DNA of 64,000 nucleotides, from the NCBI GenBank assembly GCA_030066975.1, contig JASJAO010000004.1, positions 1 to 64,000 of the forward strand, read 5' to 3'. This stretch comes from Henriciella sp. (GTDB lineage: Bacteria; Pseudomonadota; Alphaproteobacteria; Caulobacterales; Hyphomonadaceae). This document shows positions 49,100-57,932 of this stretch, in pieces (the stretch's first letter is position 1; every line of letters starts with the position of its first letter). The notes below the pieces were generated by a model, which searched no databases, was not told the DNA's origin, and saw only the letters and a list, made by a program, of their open reading frames with translations. The position numbers and the translations under genes were made by a program.

Positions 49100-49175
49100 T
49101 GGTACGCCCAACAGGATTCGAACCTGTGACCTACTGATTAAAAGTCAGTTGCTCTACCAACTGAGCTATGGGCGC
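49100..49175 (-). tRNA. tRNA-Lys (anticodon UUU)
   Basis: A 76-nt cloverleaf reads on the minus strand with acceptor GCGCCCA / TGGGCGT, D-arm GCTCAGTTGGTAGAGC, anticodon stem ACTGA / TCAGT and loop CTTTTAA (anticodon TTT, decoding Lys). The T-arm is ACAGG-TTCGAAT-CCTGT, and an encoded 3' CCA follows discriminator A. The first acceptor pair is G-U. Confidence 0.95.
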
Positions 49176-49285
49176 ATCCGAACGGGTCGAATAGTTGAAC
49201 CGCATTGAGAGGTCAACGGTTTTTGCTGCAGATCGCAGCAGCTTCGGCTCTTGATCTTTTCAGCACGCTGGATTTCAGTTTAGTC

Positions 49286-49858
49286 ATGACAAATCGAGCA
49301 ATTCTTTCGTGTGCAATCACACTCGCTATCGTGGGGTGTGCCAGCCAACCTGATGACAGTCCGAGCTCGACAGAGCGCGCCATCACCACCGTCGGCGATG
49401 GAGCTGGCAAGGCTGTAACCGCGCCGCTCGATGACCTCAATCTCCGCCGCGACGAAATTCCTGATCAACTGAAAGCGATCAAAACCCCCTACTCGCTTGA
49501 TCCTGAGATTTCCTGCGAACAGATTGCCGCTGAAGTCGAGATGCTGAACAGCCTGCTCGGCCGCGACTGGGATATCCCACCACCGGAGAAGGATTCGATT
49601 GAGGATCGCGCAGCAGACGGTGCTTCCACCGCGTTCCTGGACACGCTCGCCTCAGGAACTTCAGGTCTCATCCCCTATCGCGGCGTGGTACGGTCTCTCA
49701 CCGGCGCCGATCGACATCAAAAGAAGGTGTTGAAAGCCTATGAGCGCGGCAGCCACCGCCGGACCTTTCTGAAAGGTATTGGCATGACGAAAGGCTGTGA
49801 AGGCAATGCTGCGCCTGCCCCGCCGCCTCCTGTAGATCCCAAAGTCGTGTTCAAGTAG
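49286..49858 (+). CDS. Lipoprotein of unknown function
   Basis: The 190-aa product (ATG 49286) has a short lipoprotein signal, M-T-N-R-A-I-L-S-C-A-I-T-L-A-I-V-G-C, with lipid Cys at 18. A hydrophilic region follows with P-L-D-D-L-N-L-R-R-D-E-I-P near 50-60 and a likely amphipathic segment about 115-140. It ends in a Pro-rich tail. An in-frame start at 49205 adds an improbable N-terminus and is rejected. The last 8 nt overlap the 3' end of tgt on the opposite strand. I recognise no family. Confidence 0.75.
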   Translation: MTNRAILSCAITLAIVGCASQPDDSPSSTERAITTVGDGAGKAVTAPLDDLNLRRDEIPDQLKAIKTPYSLDPEISCEQIAAEVEMLNSLLGRDWDIPPPEKDSIEDRAADGASTAFLDTLASGTSGLIPYRGVVRSLTGADRHQKKVLKAYERGSHRRTFLKGIGMTKGCEGNAAPAPPPPVDPKVVFK

Positions 49859-50996
49859 CCGTTTCGACTTTTGGCTTCGACTTCGTGTCGGCCCAACGAG
49901 CACTCAGCTCGGAGCGCAAATCATTGAATGTTCCAGCGGCGATTGAGGCACGGATGTTCGCCATAAGATCCTGAAAAAATACGGTATTATGCCAAGACAG
50001 CACCATGGAGCCGAGATACTCCCCGGATCGGATCAGGTGGTGAAGATAAGCGCGCGAATAGTCCTGGCTGGCGGCGCAATCGACGCGCTCATCAACCGGT
50101 GAGAGATCTTCCGCAAATTTGGCATTCTTGAGGTTGATTGGGCCATCCCAGGTCCAGGCCTGACCATGCCGCCCGGTGCGTGTCGGCAATACGCAGTCAA
50201 ACATATCGACGCCTCGCGCGACAGCTTCCACCAGATCAATCGGTTTGCCGACACCCATCACATAACGCGGAAAGTGCGTCGGCACATAAGGCATCGTTTC
50301 ATCTAACGTACGGCACATCGCATCATGACCTTCGCCAACAGCGAGCCCGCCAATCGCGATGCCGCCAAAGCCCTGTGCAGACACTGCCTCAGCTGATTCC
50401 CGGCGAAGATCCGGATAGGTGGAGCCCTGAACGATTCCGAACAGCGTTTGAGCTTCCCGCTCGCCAAAAGCGTCGAGAGACCTTTGTCCCCAGTTTAACG
50501 ACAATTGCATCGACCGCGCTGCTTCGTCCTTTGTACACGGCCAGTCTGTACACTCATCGAGCTGCATGGAGATGTCAGCGCCAAGCAGATCGGCCTGGAT
50601 CTCTATCGATCGGGCAGGCGTCAGACGATATTCGCTGCCATCCAGATGGCTTCGAAACGTCACACCGTCAGCATCCATTTTCCGGAGCTGGCTAAGCGAC
50701 CAGACCTGAAATCCGCCTGAGTCCGTCAGGATCGGACCGCTCCACTTGGCAAACGCATGCAAGCCGCCCAAACGCTTCACCCGCTCAGCCCCCGGTCTCA
50801 GCATCAGGTGATAGGTGTTGCCCAGGATAATGTCGGCACCCGCGTCCTTGACCTGGTCCATATAGAGGGCCTTTACCGTGCCTGCTGTCCCGACAGGCAT
50901 GAACGCGGGGGTTCGAATATCACCCCGCGGCGTTTTCAGGACACCATTCCGCGCAAGCCCCTGTATGGCTTTAATCTCGAAGTCAAACACGGCCAT
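49851..50996 (-). CDS. tgt: Queuine tRNA-ribosyltransferase with altered zinc site
   Basis: Tgt (381 aa) swaps guanine-34 of His/Asp/Asn/Tyr tRNAs for preQ1. Catalytic parts are intact: T-D-S-G-G-F-Q-V-W-S (Asp92), D-E-C-T, G-G-L-A-V-G-E, and nucleophile Asp267 in F-D-C-V-L-P-T-R. The usual C-x-C-x-x-C plus His zinc site is degenerate: positions 305, 307 and 310 are Val, Cys and Ser (R-V-D-C-A-A-S-Q-D-Y-S-R-A-Y-L-H-H-L), with His near 336. The gene starts 2 nt after the astB stop and is likely the last gene of that operon. Confidence 0.93.
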   Translation of the reverse strand: MAVFDFEIKAIQGLARNGVLKTPRGDIRTPAFMPVGTAGTVKALYMDQVKDAGADIILGNTYHLMLRPGAERVKRLGGLHAFAKWSGPILTDSGGFQVWSLSQLRKMDADGVTFRSHLDGSEYRLTPARSIEIQADLLGADISMQLDECTDWPCTKDEAARSMQLSLNWGQRSLDAFGEREAQTLFGIVQGSTYPDLRRESAEAVSAQGFGGIAIGGLAVGEGHDAMCRTLDETMPYVPTHFPRYVMGVGKPIDLVEAVARGVDMFDCVLPTRTGRHGQAWTWDGPINLKNAKFAEDLSPVDERVDCAASQDYSRAYLHHLIRSGEYLGSMVLSWHNTVFFQDLMANIRASIAAGTFNDLRSELSARWADTKSKPKVETAT

Positions 50997-50998
50997 GT

Positions 50999-52327
50999 CT
51001 ATGCGAGCTCCAACAGATCGAGCTCTTCAAGCAGCGCTTCACGCGCGATCCGGCACTCATTCGCAAATTCGAGATCAACCAGATCCGCTTCAGAGACCCG
51101 GTCTCGATAGGTTGCGCGCACTATGTCCTGCAGGCGATCAATCTTTGCCTCGTCCAGTAAAGCACCTGGGTGACAGGCCTCCTGTTGCGCTGGCGTCATC
51201 ACAACCCGCAGCCGCAGGCAGGCCGGACCACCGCCATTGCGCATGGACTGGCGAACATCGACATACTCGACCCGGCCAATCGGACCATTGCTGGCCACCA
51301 TCTCTTCACAAAAGACACGCGTGCTCTCGGTTTCCCGCGTCTCTGTCGGTGCGAGCAGAACCAATTTGTCTTCGCCCGGCCAGGCCAGCAGTTGAGAATT
51401 GAACAGGTAAGACGAGACCGCGTCACTTAACGGCACGCGATCATCGGGCACCATGACGGTCTGCAACTCAAAAGCGCCACTCGCTGCCTCACGGATCGAA
51501 CGGATCACATCTTTTGAATTTTCAAAGGCGTGTTCGTGAAAAAACAAGGTATCGAGTGTACCCACACAGACAACATCATTGTGAAACGCTCCGGCATCAA
51601 TTGCGACGGCCGATTGCTGGGCATGTAATGTCCTGTCATGCGTTAATCCATGACTGCGGACAATGCTTTCACAAGCAAGTCGAGTCTGGCGCGCTGGAAA
51701 CCGGGTCTGGGCGGATACGCCCTCACGACCATGCACAAACACCTCAACACCGCCTGCGCCGTGTGACGACGACAAGCGAACATGATTGGCCGCCCCTTCA
51801 TCGGAATAGTATTCATGCGTTGGCAAGGCACTGTGAACCGCAAAGTGATCCGGGTCTCCAAAAATGGCGAGCAGGTTCGCGGTCGTGTCCGGATATTCAG
51901 CGCTTCGGTGCAACATGGTTGAGAGATTGGCCGGTGTGAAATGAAGTCGGCCATCCTCGGCATCTGCAGAAGGTGAGACAGTCGCAGCGTTGGCCGCCCA
52001 CATCGAACTGGCGCTGAACGCAGCTTTCAACAGACGCAGATCTGACTTACCAGCGGCCTCCAGAATCTGAGCGTCACTGCCATGAAACCCCGCCGAGACG
52101 AGCAAATCGAAATTTGGACGCGGCAGGGGCGGCAACACGCCCTGCCCTAATCCGGCGCGCACGAGCAGGCGCATCTTTTCCAAGCCCTGCAGCGCGGCTT
52201 CGCAAGGGTTTGAGACGTCCCCGGCGTTTCTTGTGCTTGCGAGATTGCCGTCCGACATGCCCGCATAATTGTGACTGGGCCCGATCAGCCCATCAAAGTT
52301 GAATTCAAGTGTTTCTGATCCAGACAT
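50999..52327 (-). CDS. astB: N-succinylarginine dihydrolase
   Basis: AstB (442 aa from ATG 52327; an in-frame start at 52378 is less likely) hydrolyses succinylarginine to succinylornithine, the second step of the arginine succinyltransferase pathway. Family marks are the N-terminal F-D-G-L-I-G-P-S-H-N-Y-A-G, the R-S-H-G-L-T-H-D-R-T-L-H region and the late catalytic Cys in R-N-G-G-G-P-A-C-L-R-L. It follows astD by 97 nt and precedes tgt by 2 nt. Confidence 0.93.
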   Translation of the reverse strand: MSGSETLEFNFDGLIGPSHNYAGMSDGNLASTRNAGDVSNPCEAALQGLEKMRLLVRAGLGQGVLPPLPRPNFDLLVSAGFHGSDAQILEAAGKSDLRLLKAAFSASSMWAANAATVSPSADAEDGRLHFTPANLSTMLHRSAEYPDTTANLLAIFGDPDHFAVHSALPTHEYYSDEGAANHVRLSSSHGAGGVEVFVHGREGVSAQTRFPARQTRLACESIVRSHGLTHDRTLHAQQSAVAIDAGAFHNDVVCVGTLDTLFFHEHAFENSKDVIRSIREAASGAFELQTVMVPDDRVPLSDAVSSYLFNSQLLAWPGEDKLVLLAPTETRETESTRVFCEEMVASNGPIGRVEYVDVRQSMRNGGGPACLRLRVVMTPAQQEACHPGALLDEAKIDRLQDIVRATYRDRVSEADLVDLEFANECRIAREALLEELDLLELA

Positions 52328-52424
52328 GGTACGCCCTGATCTGTGCGGGTCGAAGGATCGCTGTGATCCGAATGACAAGGTCAGCCTCGCGTCTCAACCC
52401 GCTCAGGGCGAAGCTGCAGCTCCC

Positions 52425-53879
52425 CTAGCTCGGAAATCCCACCGCGCCTAGTCGCACAGCTTCATCTGAAACCTGGCTGGCTTGTGGCCAGGCACAATAG
52501 TCCGCGGCGTAGTACGCGCCCGGCCGGAAATTTCCTGACAGACCCGGACCGCCGAATGGCATCGCACCGCTTGCACCGGCCGTTGGGCGATTGCGATTCA
52601 AAATGCCCGCTTTGAGTTCTGAATGCGCCCGAAGCCACAAGGCCTCGTCGTCACACACTAAACCTGCGGACAGCCCAAACCGCGTATCATTGGCGCGTTT
52701 CACCGCCTCATCAAAGCTCGGCACACGAATAATCTGCATCAGCGGCCCAAAGAGTTCTTCATCGGGGACATTTTGCGCCTCGGTGACATCAATGACGCCC
52801 GCGGTGACGAACCCGCCACCGCGTTCCAACCGCTTCAACCGTCTTAGCGATTTCCCACCCGCTTTGGATAGCATCATCTGAAATTCAGTGGCCCTCTCCG
52901 CCGCTGCCTCACTGACGAGCGGGCCCATGAACGGGTTCTCTTCGTCGAACGCGCCAATCTTCAGTTTCTTTGCGCGCGCGACGATGGCGTCTACCACCTG
53001 GTCTCCCCACACCCCCGTTGGCAAGATCACCCGACGCGCGCAGGAGCAGCGCTGACCCGTGGTCAGAAAGGCGGACTGCGCCGCAATGTCTGCTGCTGCA
53101 TCGATCTCGGCCGGATTCCAGGCAATCAGTGGATTGTTCCCCCCCATTTCCAGCGCGAGGATAACGTCCGGTCGTCCAGCAAAATGTCTGTGGAAAAAGA
53201 CGCCTGTATCGGCGGAGCCGGTGAACAGCAGACCATTTATGTCGCCATCGAGCAGCGCGGCACCGGTCTCTCGCCCGCCGTGGACGATGTTCAACAAGCC
53301 TTCTGGCAGTCCCGCGGCCTCAAATGCTTCCGCCATAATCGCGGCGACTGACGGCGCGAGTTCAGAGGGCTTGAACACGCATGCATTGCCCGCCAGCAAA
53401 GCAGGCACAATATGACCGTTCGGCAAATGGCCCGGAAAATTAAACGGGCCAAGTACCGCCATAACCCCGTGCGGACGGTGAACAAGATGCGTCGAACCGA
53501 ACGGCGCATCCGCGCGCTTTACACCCGCGCGTTCGACCTGCGCCTTGATCGAGATCGCAACCTTTCCTTTCATCGCCCCGGCTTCGGCGAGGGATTCCCA
53601 TCGGGTCTTGCCCATATCGGAACTAATGGCTGTTGAGATCTCATCTGCGCGTGAACTGATCTCGTCGGCGTAGCACTCCAGAACCTGCGTTCGGACATGT
53701 TGCGGCGCGTGGGCCCACTCGCGCTGGGCGGTGTGAGCGGCTTCAATCGCTTCATTGACCTGTTCGGGGCTGGCCGCCGAGCCATCCCAGCTTGTTTCGC
53801 CCGTTGCCGGATTGGTCTTCTCGAACCAGTCCCCATCGCCACTGCGCCATTGGCTGCTAATATAGACGCCGTGCGCCAT
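52425..53879 (-). CDS. astD: Succinylglutamate-semialdehyde dehydrogenase
   Basis: AstD (484 aa) oxidises N-succinylglutamate semialdehyde to succinylglutamate. The aldehyde dehydrogenase fold shows N-x-P-G-H-L-P-N-G, F-K-P-S-E-L-A-P, F-T-G-S-A-D-T-G, the Glu general base in L-E-M-G-G-N-N-P, and the nucleophile in T-T-G-Q-R-C-S-C-A-R-R. The ATG at 53879 has GAGGAG upstream; a GTG/ATG 18 nt earlier would overlap astA. It begins 2 nt after the astA stop. Confidence 0.93.
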   Translation of the reverse strand: MAHGVYISSQWRSGDGDWFEKTNPATGETSWDGSAASPEQVNEAIEAAHTAQREWAHAPQHVRTQVLECYADEISSRADEISTAISSDMGKTRWESLAEAGAMKGKVAISIKAQVERAGVKRADAPFGSTHLVHRPHGVMAVLGPFNFPGHLPNGHIVPALLAGNACVFKPSELAPSVAAIMAEAFEAAGLPEGLLNIVHGGRETGAALLDGDINGLLFTGSADTGVFFHRHFAGRPDVILALEMGGNNPLIAWNPAEIDAAADIAAQSAFLTTGQRCSCARRVILPTGVWGDQVVDAIVARAKKLKIGAFDEENPFMGPLVSEAAAERATEFQMMLSKAGGKSLRRLKRLERGGGFVTAGVIDVTEAQNVPDEELFGPLMQIIRVPSFDEAVKRANDTRFGLSAGLVCDDEALWLRAHSELKAGILNRNRPTAGASGAMPFGGPGLSGNFRPGAYYAADYCAWPQASQVSDEAVRLGAVGFPS

Positions 53880-53881
53880 GC

Positions 53882-54907
53882 CTAACTCCTCAACCAAATA
53901 CGAGCCTGCTGACCCGGTTTGAGTTTCAATCGATCCAGAATTTCAGCCGAGGTGAAGAAGGTGTCATCGGCAACAGCACCAGAGATCTGCGTCGCCCTGA
54001 AATCCTCGATCTCAAGCCGAGCGACCAGACCTGTGCGCCCTTCTGCGTGGCCTTCCTGCAGGGTGTAGATCTGGCTCTCCCGGATCGTCCGTATCATTTT
54101 AACCGGCGACACCATCATCGGGCCCCCATCAAAAATATCCACAACACTATCAAAGCGGAAGCCTTCCCATTCCAGGAGTTTGAAGGCTGGGACCCCATCT
54201 GCGTGACACCGTCCGATCACTTCGCGCGCTTCGGGTGGCAGGAGATCGACATAGATCGGATATCGCGGCATCAGGTCGAGAATGAACTGATTGTCGGTTG
54301 TCGCAGACAGATAGTCGGCTTCGGGAAACGACATTTTGAAGAAGTGTTTGCCGAGACAGTTCCAGAATGGCGTTTCGCCCTCATGATCGACGACACCGCG
54401 CAGCTCTGCAAGCACCATCTCACCAAACCAGTGCGGACGCGAGGCCATCAGAAGATAGCGCGCCTGGGCGACCAGTCGGCCGACCCCGCTGCCGCGATGG
54501 CTGGCCCGCAGGAAAAGCGTGCCAACTTCGGTAAAACCTACGAATTCATTGGTCAGAATGAGCGCGTCCATATCAAAGCGCCGACTTGCCGCCTGACTGG
54601 CCTGGGACAGTGTGATAATCCGATAATTGAAAAACGGTGAGCGAATCCCGACACCGGCTTTCACGGCGCTACAACCGCCAATCTCTCCGGTCTCGGTGTT
54701 CTCCAGCATCATCAGATACTTGCCGTATTCGGGCTGATCGAGCCGTCCGGCAAAGGAATCCGCAGACTTCAGCAGGCGCGCACGCAGAATATCCTCATCC
54801 ACCGGTAGAGACGTGAAGCCAGGCCCGGATTCGACAGCCATGTCCCGCAAGGCATCGAAGTCTGACAATTTGGCGGGACGCATAACATAAGGTTGCGTTT
54901 GACTCAT
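53882..54907 (-). CDS. astA: Arginine N-succinyltransferase
   Basis: AstA (341 aa) transfers succinyl from succinyl-CoA to arginine, the first step of the AST route. The sequence has the family N-terminus M-R-P-A-K-L-S-D-F-D-A-L, the GNAT-like R-G-S-G-V-G-R-L-V-A-Q-A-R-Y-L-L-M-A motif near 135, and L-A-E-L-R-G-V-V-D-H-E-G-E-T-P-F-W. It overlaps the upstream M20 gene by 4 nt, so both are translated together. An AstA with AstB and AstD fixes the pathway assignment. Confidence 0.95.
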   Translation of the reverse strand: MSQTQPYVMRPAKLSDFDALRDMAVESGPGFTSLPVDEDILRARLLKSADSFAGRLDQPEYGKYLMMLENTETGEIGGCSAVKAGVGIRSPFFNYRIITLSQASQAASRRFDMDALILTNEFVGFTEVGTLFLRASHRGSGVGRLVAQARYLLMASRPHWFGEMVLAELRGVVDHEGETPFWNCLGKHFFKMSFPEADYLSATTDNQFILDLMPRYPIYVDLLPPEAREVIGRCHADGVPAFKLLEWEGFRFDSVVDIFDGGPMMVSPVKMIRTIRESQIYTLQEGHAEGRTGLVARLEIEDFRATQISGAVADDTFFTSAEILDRLKLKPGQQARIWLRS

Positions 54908-56160
54908 CCCATCAAAGCCTTGATTTTCTGTGCATTTATACGACCGTCCGCGAACCGGTTGAGCAAGAGCGCCGACAGTTGAGCCCGTTCCACGAAGCTC
55001 GACATCAGGACATATTCATCGCTGGAGTGGATCCGCCCGCCCATTACACCAAGTGTGTCGACGTTTGGAACACCGGCAGCGAAGATATTATTACCTTCGC
55101 ACACACCGCCAGTATCAACGAATTCCAGCTGCAGTCCGATGGCTTCTCCGGTCTTGGCCACCGCATCAAACAACGCCTGTTGCGCTGCATTGCGCGGTTT
55201 TGGCGGGCGGTAGAACCCGCCATGCATGTGCCCGGTAATGCCATCACGGGCAATCGCTTCCTGAAACAGCTTCTCAACCTGCTCGGTCGCCCAGGTCGCA
55301 GCGGCGGCATCCGGAGCCCGCGCCCCGAAGCGAATAATTGCGAGATCCGGGACGATGTTCACGGCACTGCCGCCTTCAATCGCTCCGACATTAAAGGTCA
55401 CGCCATCATACTTGTCATTCAGGGTTTCGAGAGCGACAACAAGATGGGCTGCCGCTTCCACTGCGCTGCGTCCGTCTGCCTTCGCTCGCCCCGCATGGGC
55501 CGAACGACCATGCAGAACAATGTCGAACACAGCGGAGCCTTTGCGACCACCAGACATCGCCCCGGTATCCATACAAGGCTCATAGGTCATGCCGACCATG
55601 GCCCCGGATTGCGCCGCTTTTGTCAGCGCGGGCGCACTGGCAAAATTCCCCGTCTCTTCGTCCGGCGTGATGACGATCTGATATCCCAGACTGTCCTTGA
55701 GTGACCCTGCCTCAAAAGCCTGAAGCGCACCCAGCAGAACTGACAATCCGCCCTTCATATCTGACAGGCCAGGTCCGTTCAGACGTCCAGGTTCGAGCTC
55801 CTTAATCTCTTCAAACGTACCGGCTGGAAAAACAGTATCATAGTGGCCGCTCATGATGATCTGAACCGGTGCCTTTGGGCGGGCCGTAACATTCACGATC
55901 GGACCGGTTTGAAACCGATCGATACTGCCGCTGCTATTGACGATTTCGAACGGCTCCGTGGGGGTCAGAACTGTCTCTGCGTCCAGCATGCTGAACGCGT
56001 CAGCGAGCTTTGGTGCCAGTTCCAAAAGGCCTTCACGATTCCAGCTGCCCGTATTGATCCGCGCCCAATCCAGGGTGCGCGATTGCATCTTGTCTTCGAG
56101 ACTGGCGACGTGCTCACACAGCGCGTGATCTTCACGCGTTTTAACACTTAAATCGATCAT
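54904..56160 (-). CDS. M20 family metallo-hydrolase, candidate AstE substitute
   Basis: The 418-aa protein is a dinuclear zinc M20 (DapE/ArgE/CPG2-like) hydrolase: His106 and Asp108 in S-G-H-Y-D-T, Asp134 in S-D-M-K-G-G, Glu168-Glu169 in D-E-E-T-G, Glu194 in Y-E-P and His378 in R-I-H-S-S-D, with dimer-interface His222 in R-S-A-H-A-G. M20 members remove N-acyl groups, including succinyl (DapE). Positioned first in the operon with astA-astD-astB and with no astE (M14-type) in view, it may release succinate from succinylglutamate. This is inference. Confidence 0.85.
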   Translation of the reverse strand: MIDLSVKTREDHALCEHVASLEDKMQSRTLDWARINTGSWNREGLLELAPKLADAFSMLDAETVLTPTEPFEIVNSSGSIDRFQTGPIVNVTARPKAPVQIIMSGHYDTVFPAGTFEEIKELEPGRLNGPGLSDMKGGLSVLLGALQAFEAGSLKDSLGYQIVITPDEETGNFASAPALTKAAQSGAMVGMTYEPCMDTGAMSGGRKGSAVFDIVLHGRSAHAGRAKADGRSAVEAAAHLVVALETLNDKYDGVTFNVGAIEGGSAVNIVPDLAIIRFGARAPDAAAATWATEQVEKLFQEAIARDGITGHMHGGFYRPPKPRNAAQQALFDAVAKTGEAIGLQLEFVDTGGVCEGNNIFAAGVPNVDTLGVMGGRIHSSDEYVLMSSFVERAQLSALLLNRFADGRINAQKIKALMG

Positions 56161-56207
56161 AAGCCCTGAGTTTCATGCCTTCGCCAAATAGGCAAGCGCG
56201 ACATATG

Positions 56208-56242
56208 AAAAAGCCCTGAAACAGGAATGTTTCAGGGCTTTT
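56208..56242 (-). terminator. Rho-independent terminator of the TPR gene
   Basis: AAAAGCCCTGAAACA (56209-56223) and TGTTTCAGGGCTTTT (56228-56242) are perfect complements with a 4-nt loop and end in T on the minus strand. It follows the stop at 56262 and separates the TonB cluster from the AST operon. Confidence 0.9.
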
Positions 56243-56261
56243 GTCTGAAGTGCTGTAAACG

Positions 56262-57647
56262 CTAGCTGGTGCCCTGAATTTCCGCCAGCGCGGCTGTTGC
56301 ATCGTCCAGGCGCTGATCTACGGTCTGGCAAGCCTCAGTTGGCTCGCCGCCCAGGACCTCAATATCCTTACAGCGCTTACGCTCTGTCGTGAGGTCCTGA
56401 ACCAGGCTGGACGCCTCAAATACGACCAGCGCGCGCTCTGTGGCGTCCTCTGAGGCCATGAAGTCAATCCAGCCGCGGCCAGCGCGGCTATTCGCCTGCC
56501 GGAACGCTTCGCGCGCGCCTGCACGGTCTCCGCGTTCATAGCGGGACTGACCAATGAGTACCCAAGCGAGCGACCGGTCTTTCAAGCCGCCTTTATTGAT
56601 GGCGTTGGTCAGAGCCTCTTCCGCCTTGGCCCATTCCTGCAGCTCAGTATAAGACCGTCCGAGACGCTCATACATTTCACCGTTTGAGCTCATTTGAGCC
56701 GCTTCTTCGATCACAGGGATCGCGCGCTCATATTCTCTTGCGACCTGATAGAGGTTCGCCAGCAATTCCATCCGATTGTAGGTCTTGTTGATTCGACCCT
56801 GATTCATTTCCTTGTTGAGAATCTTTGCCGCCTGATACGGCGCATTGAACGTGTTATAGAAATTCACCACGCGCATGATTTCATCTTCGGTTTGAAGAAT
56901 GCCGCCGAGATACATGGCCTTTTGCACTTCAAACGCTTTGCGGTCTTCATTTGCGCGGAAATAGTCGCCAGAGATCGCATCCCAGAGCCTGCGCTCATTC
57001 GGGTTCTTTGCGAGCAGTTGCTCCAGCAATTGCGCTTTCTTCGCCAACTGACCTGTTTCATCGTAGAGATAAATCAGGAAGTCATAGACCTGCCGATCCG
57101 CGTTTGGCCCATCGGCCGCGAATACTTCCTCGGCCCAGCGCAGAGACTCTCTTGGCCGCTCAAGCTTCTGATTGATCACAGCGAGCTGCCACTTCGTATC
57201 GCGATTGGGTGCGCCGCCCGCGGCAAGCCACTTGTCGAAATACTCCATCGCCTTTGGCAGATTTTCCGTGTTCAGGTAGATCTGAGAGATGTTGTAATAG
57301 GTGGTCTTGTGCTCGGATTGCGGGATAAATCCGCGGTTCAGAGCGGCTTCCAGGTCGCGCACCGCACCGGCATAGTCACCGGCTTCGATCTTGATCGCCG
57401 CGCCGAGACGAAGCGCGGACCCCTCCTCATAGCAGTTCATTTCCTGATTGCGCAGCTGGTTCAGAAAACCCAGTGCGGCCTGCGCGTTCTTGTTGGTTAG
57501 GAGTTCGGTCTCAGCTTTCAAATAGAATTCGGCATTCTTGGATGAGAACTGAGTTTCGGTGCACTCCTGAGCCAACGAAGCGCCTGCGGTCAGCGCCAAC
57601 ATGGCACCGGAAGCAGCAAGGCCTCTGAGTATGCGATTAATCGTCAT
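56262..57647 (-). CDS. Exported TPR-repeat protein of the TonB cluster
   Basis: The 461-aa protein has a Sec signal (A-S-L-A-Q, about residue 27) and then a nearly continuous helical-repeat region. TPR-type signatures include A-x-x-F-L-N-x-L-R, K-A-M-E-Y-F-D-K-W-L and E-R-A-I-P-V-I-E-E. It ends with a helical segment and a Cys pair. AAGGAG precedes the ATG. Related marine and Caulobacterales TonB systems have a TPR protein after TonB, so it probably scaffolds or signals for receptors. The 285-nt gap to TonB-1 includes an A/T-rich segment but no terminator for TonB-1. Confidence 0.82.
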   Translation of the reverse strand: MTINRILRGLAASGAMLALTAGASLAQECTETQFSSKNAEFYLKAETELLTNKNAQAALGFLNQLRNQEMNCYEEGSALRLGAAIKIEAGDYAGAVRDLEAALNRGFIPQSEHKTTYYNISQIYLNTENLPKAMEYFDKWLAAGGAPNRDTKWQLAVINQKLERPRESLRWAEEVFAADGPNADRQVYDFLIYLYDETGQLAKKAQLLEQLLAKNPNERRLWDAISGDYFRANEDRKAFEVQKAMYLGGILQTEDEIMRVVNFYNTFNAPYQAAKILNKEMNQGRINKTYNRMELLANLYQVAREYERAIPVIEEAAQMSSNGEMYERLGRSYTELQEWAKAEEALTNAINKGGLKDRSLAWVLIGQSRYERGDRAGAREAFRQANSRAGRGWIDFMASEDATERALVVFEASSLVQDLTTERKRCKDIEVLGGEPTEACQTVDQRLDDATAALAEIQGTS

Positions 57648-57932
57648 TTCGTCTCACTCCTTTTCGCCTTTTGGCGTTTTGTTTATCAAACGGAACTCAC
57701 CGGTATTTTCAAGCACTTCTGCTGAATATTACATACATTTTTACCCTAGGGCATATATCAAATCACTCCCAGTTCATCATGTCCTCCGACCGATCAACTC
57801 CTTGATGTGCTCTGGCGAGGCGTCGATTCCAGCTCCTATTCTGTGTTTGTTTGTTGCAGACTGATATCGCCTCTCGTGTGTGCTCAATCTCATTCACGCG
57901 CATCCAACCTCGAGCGAGAGCACATGAAGGAC

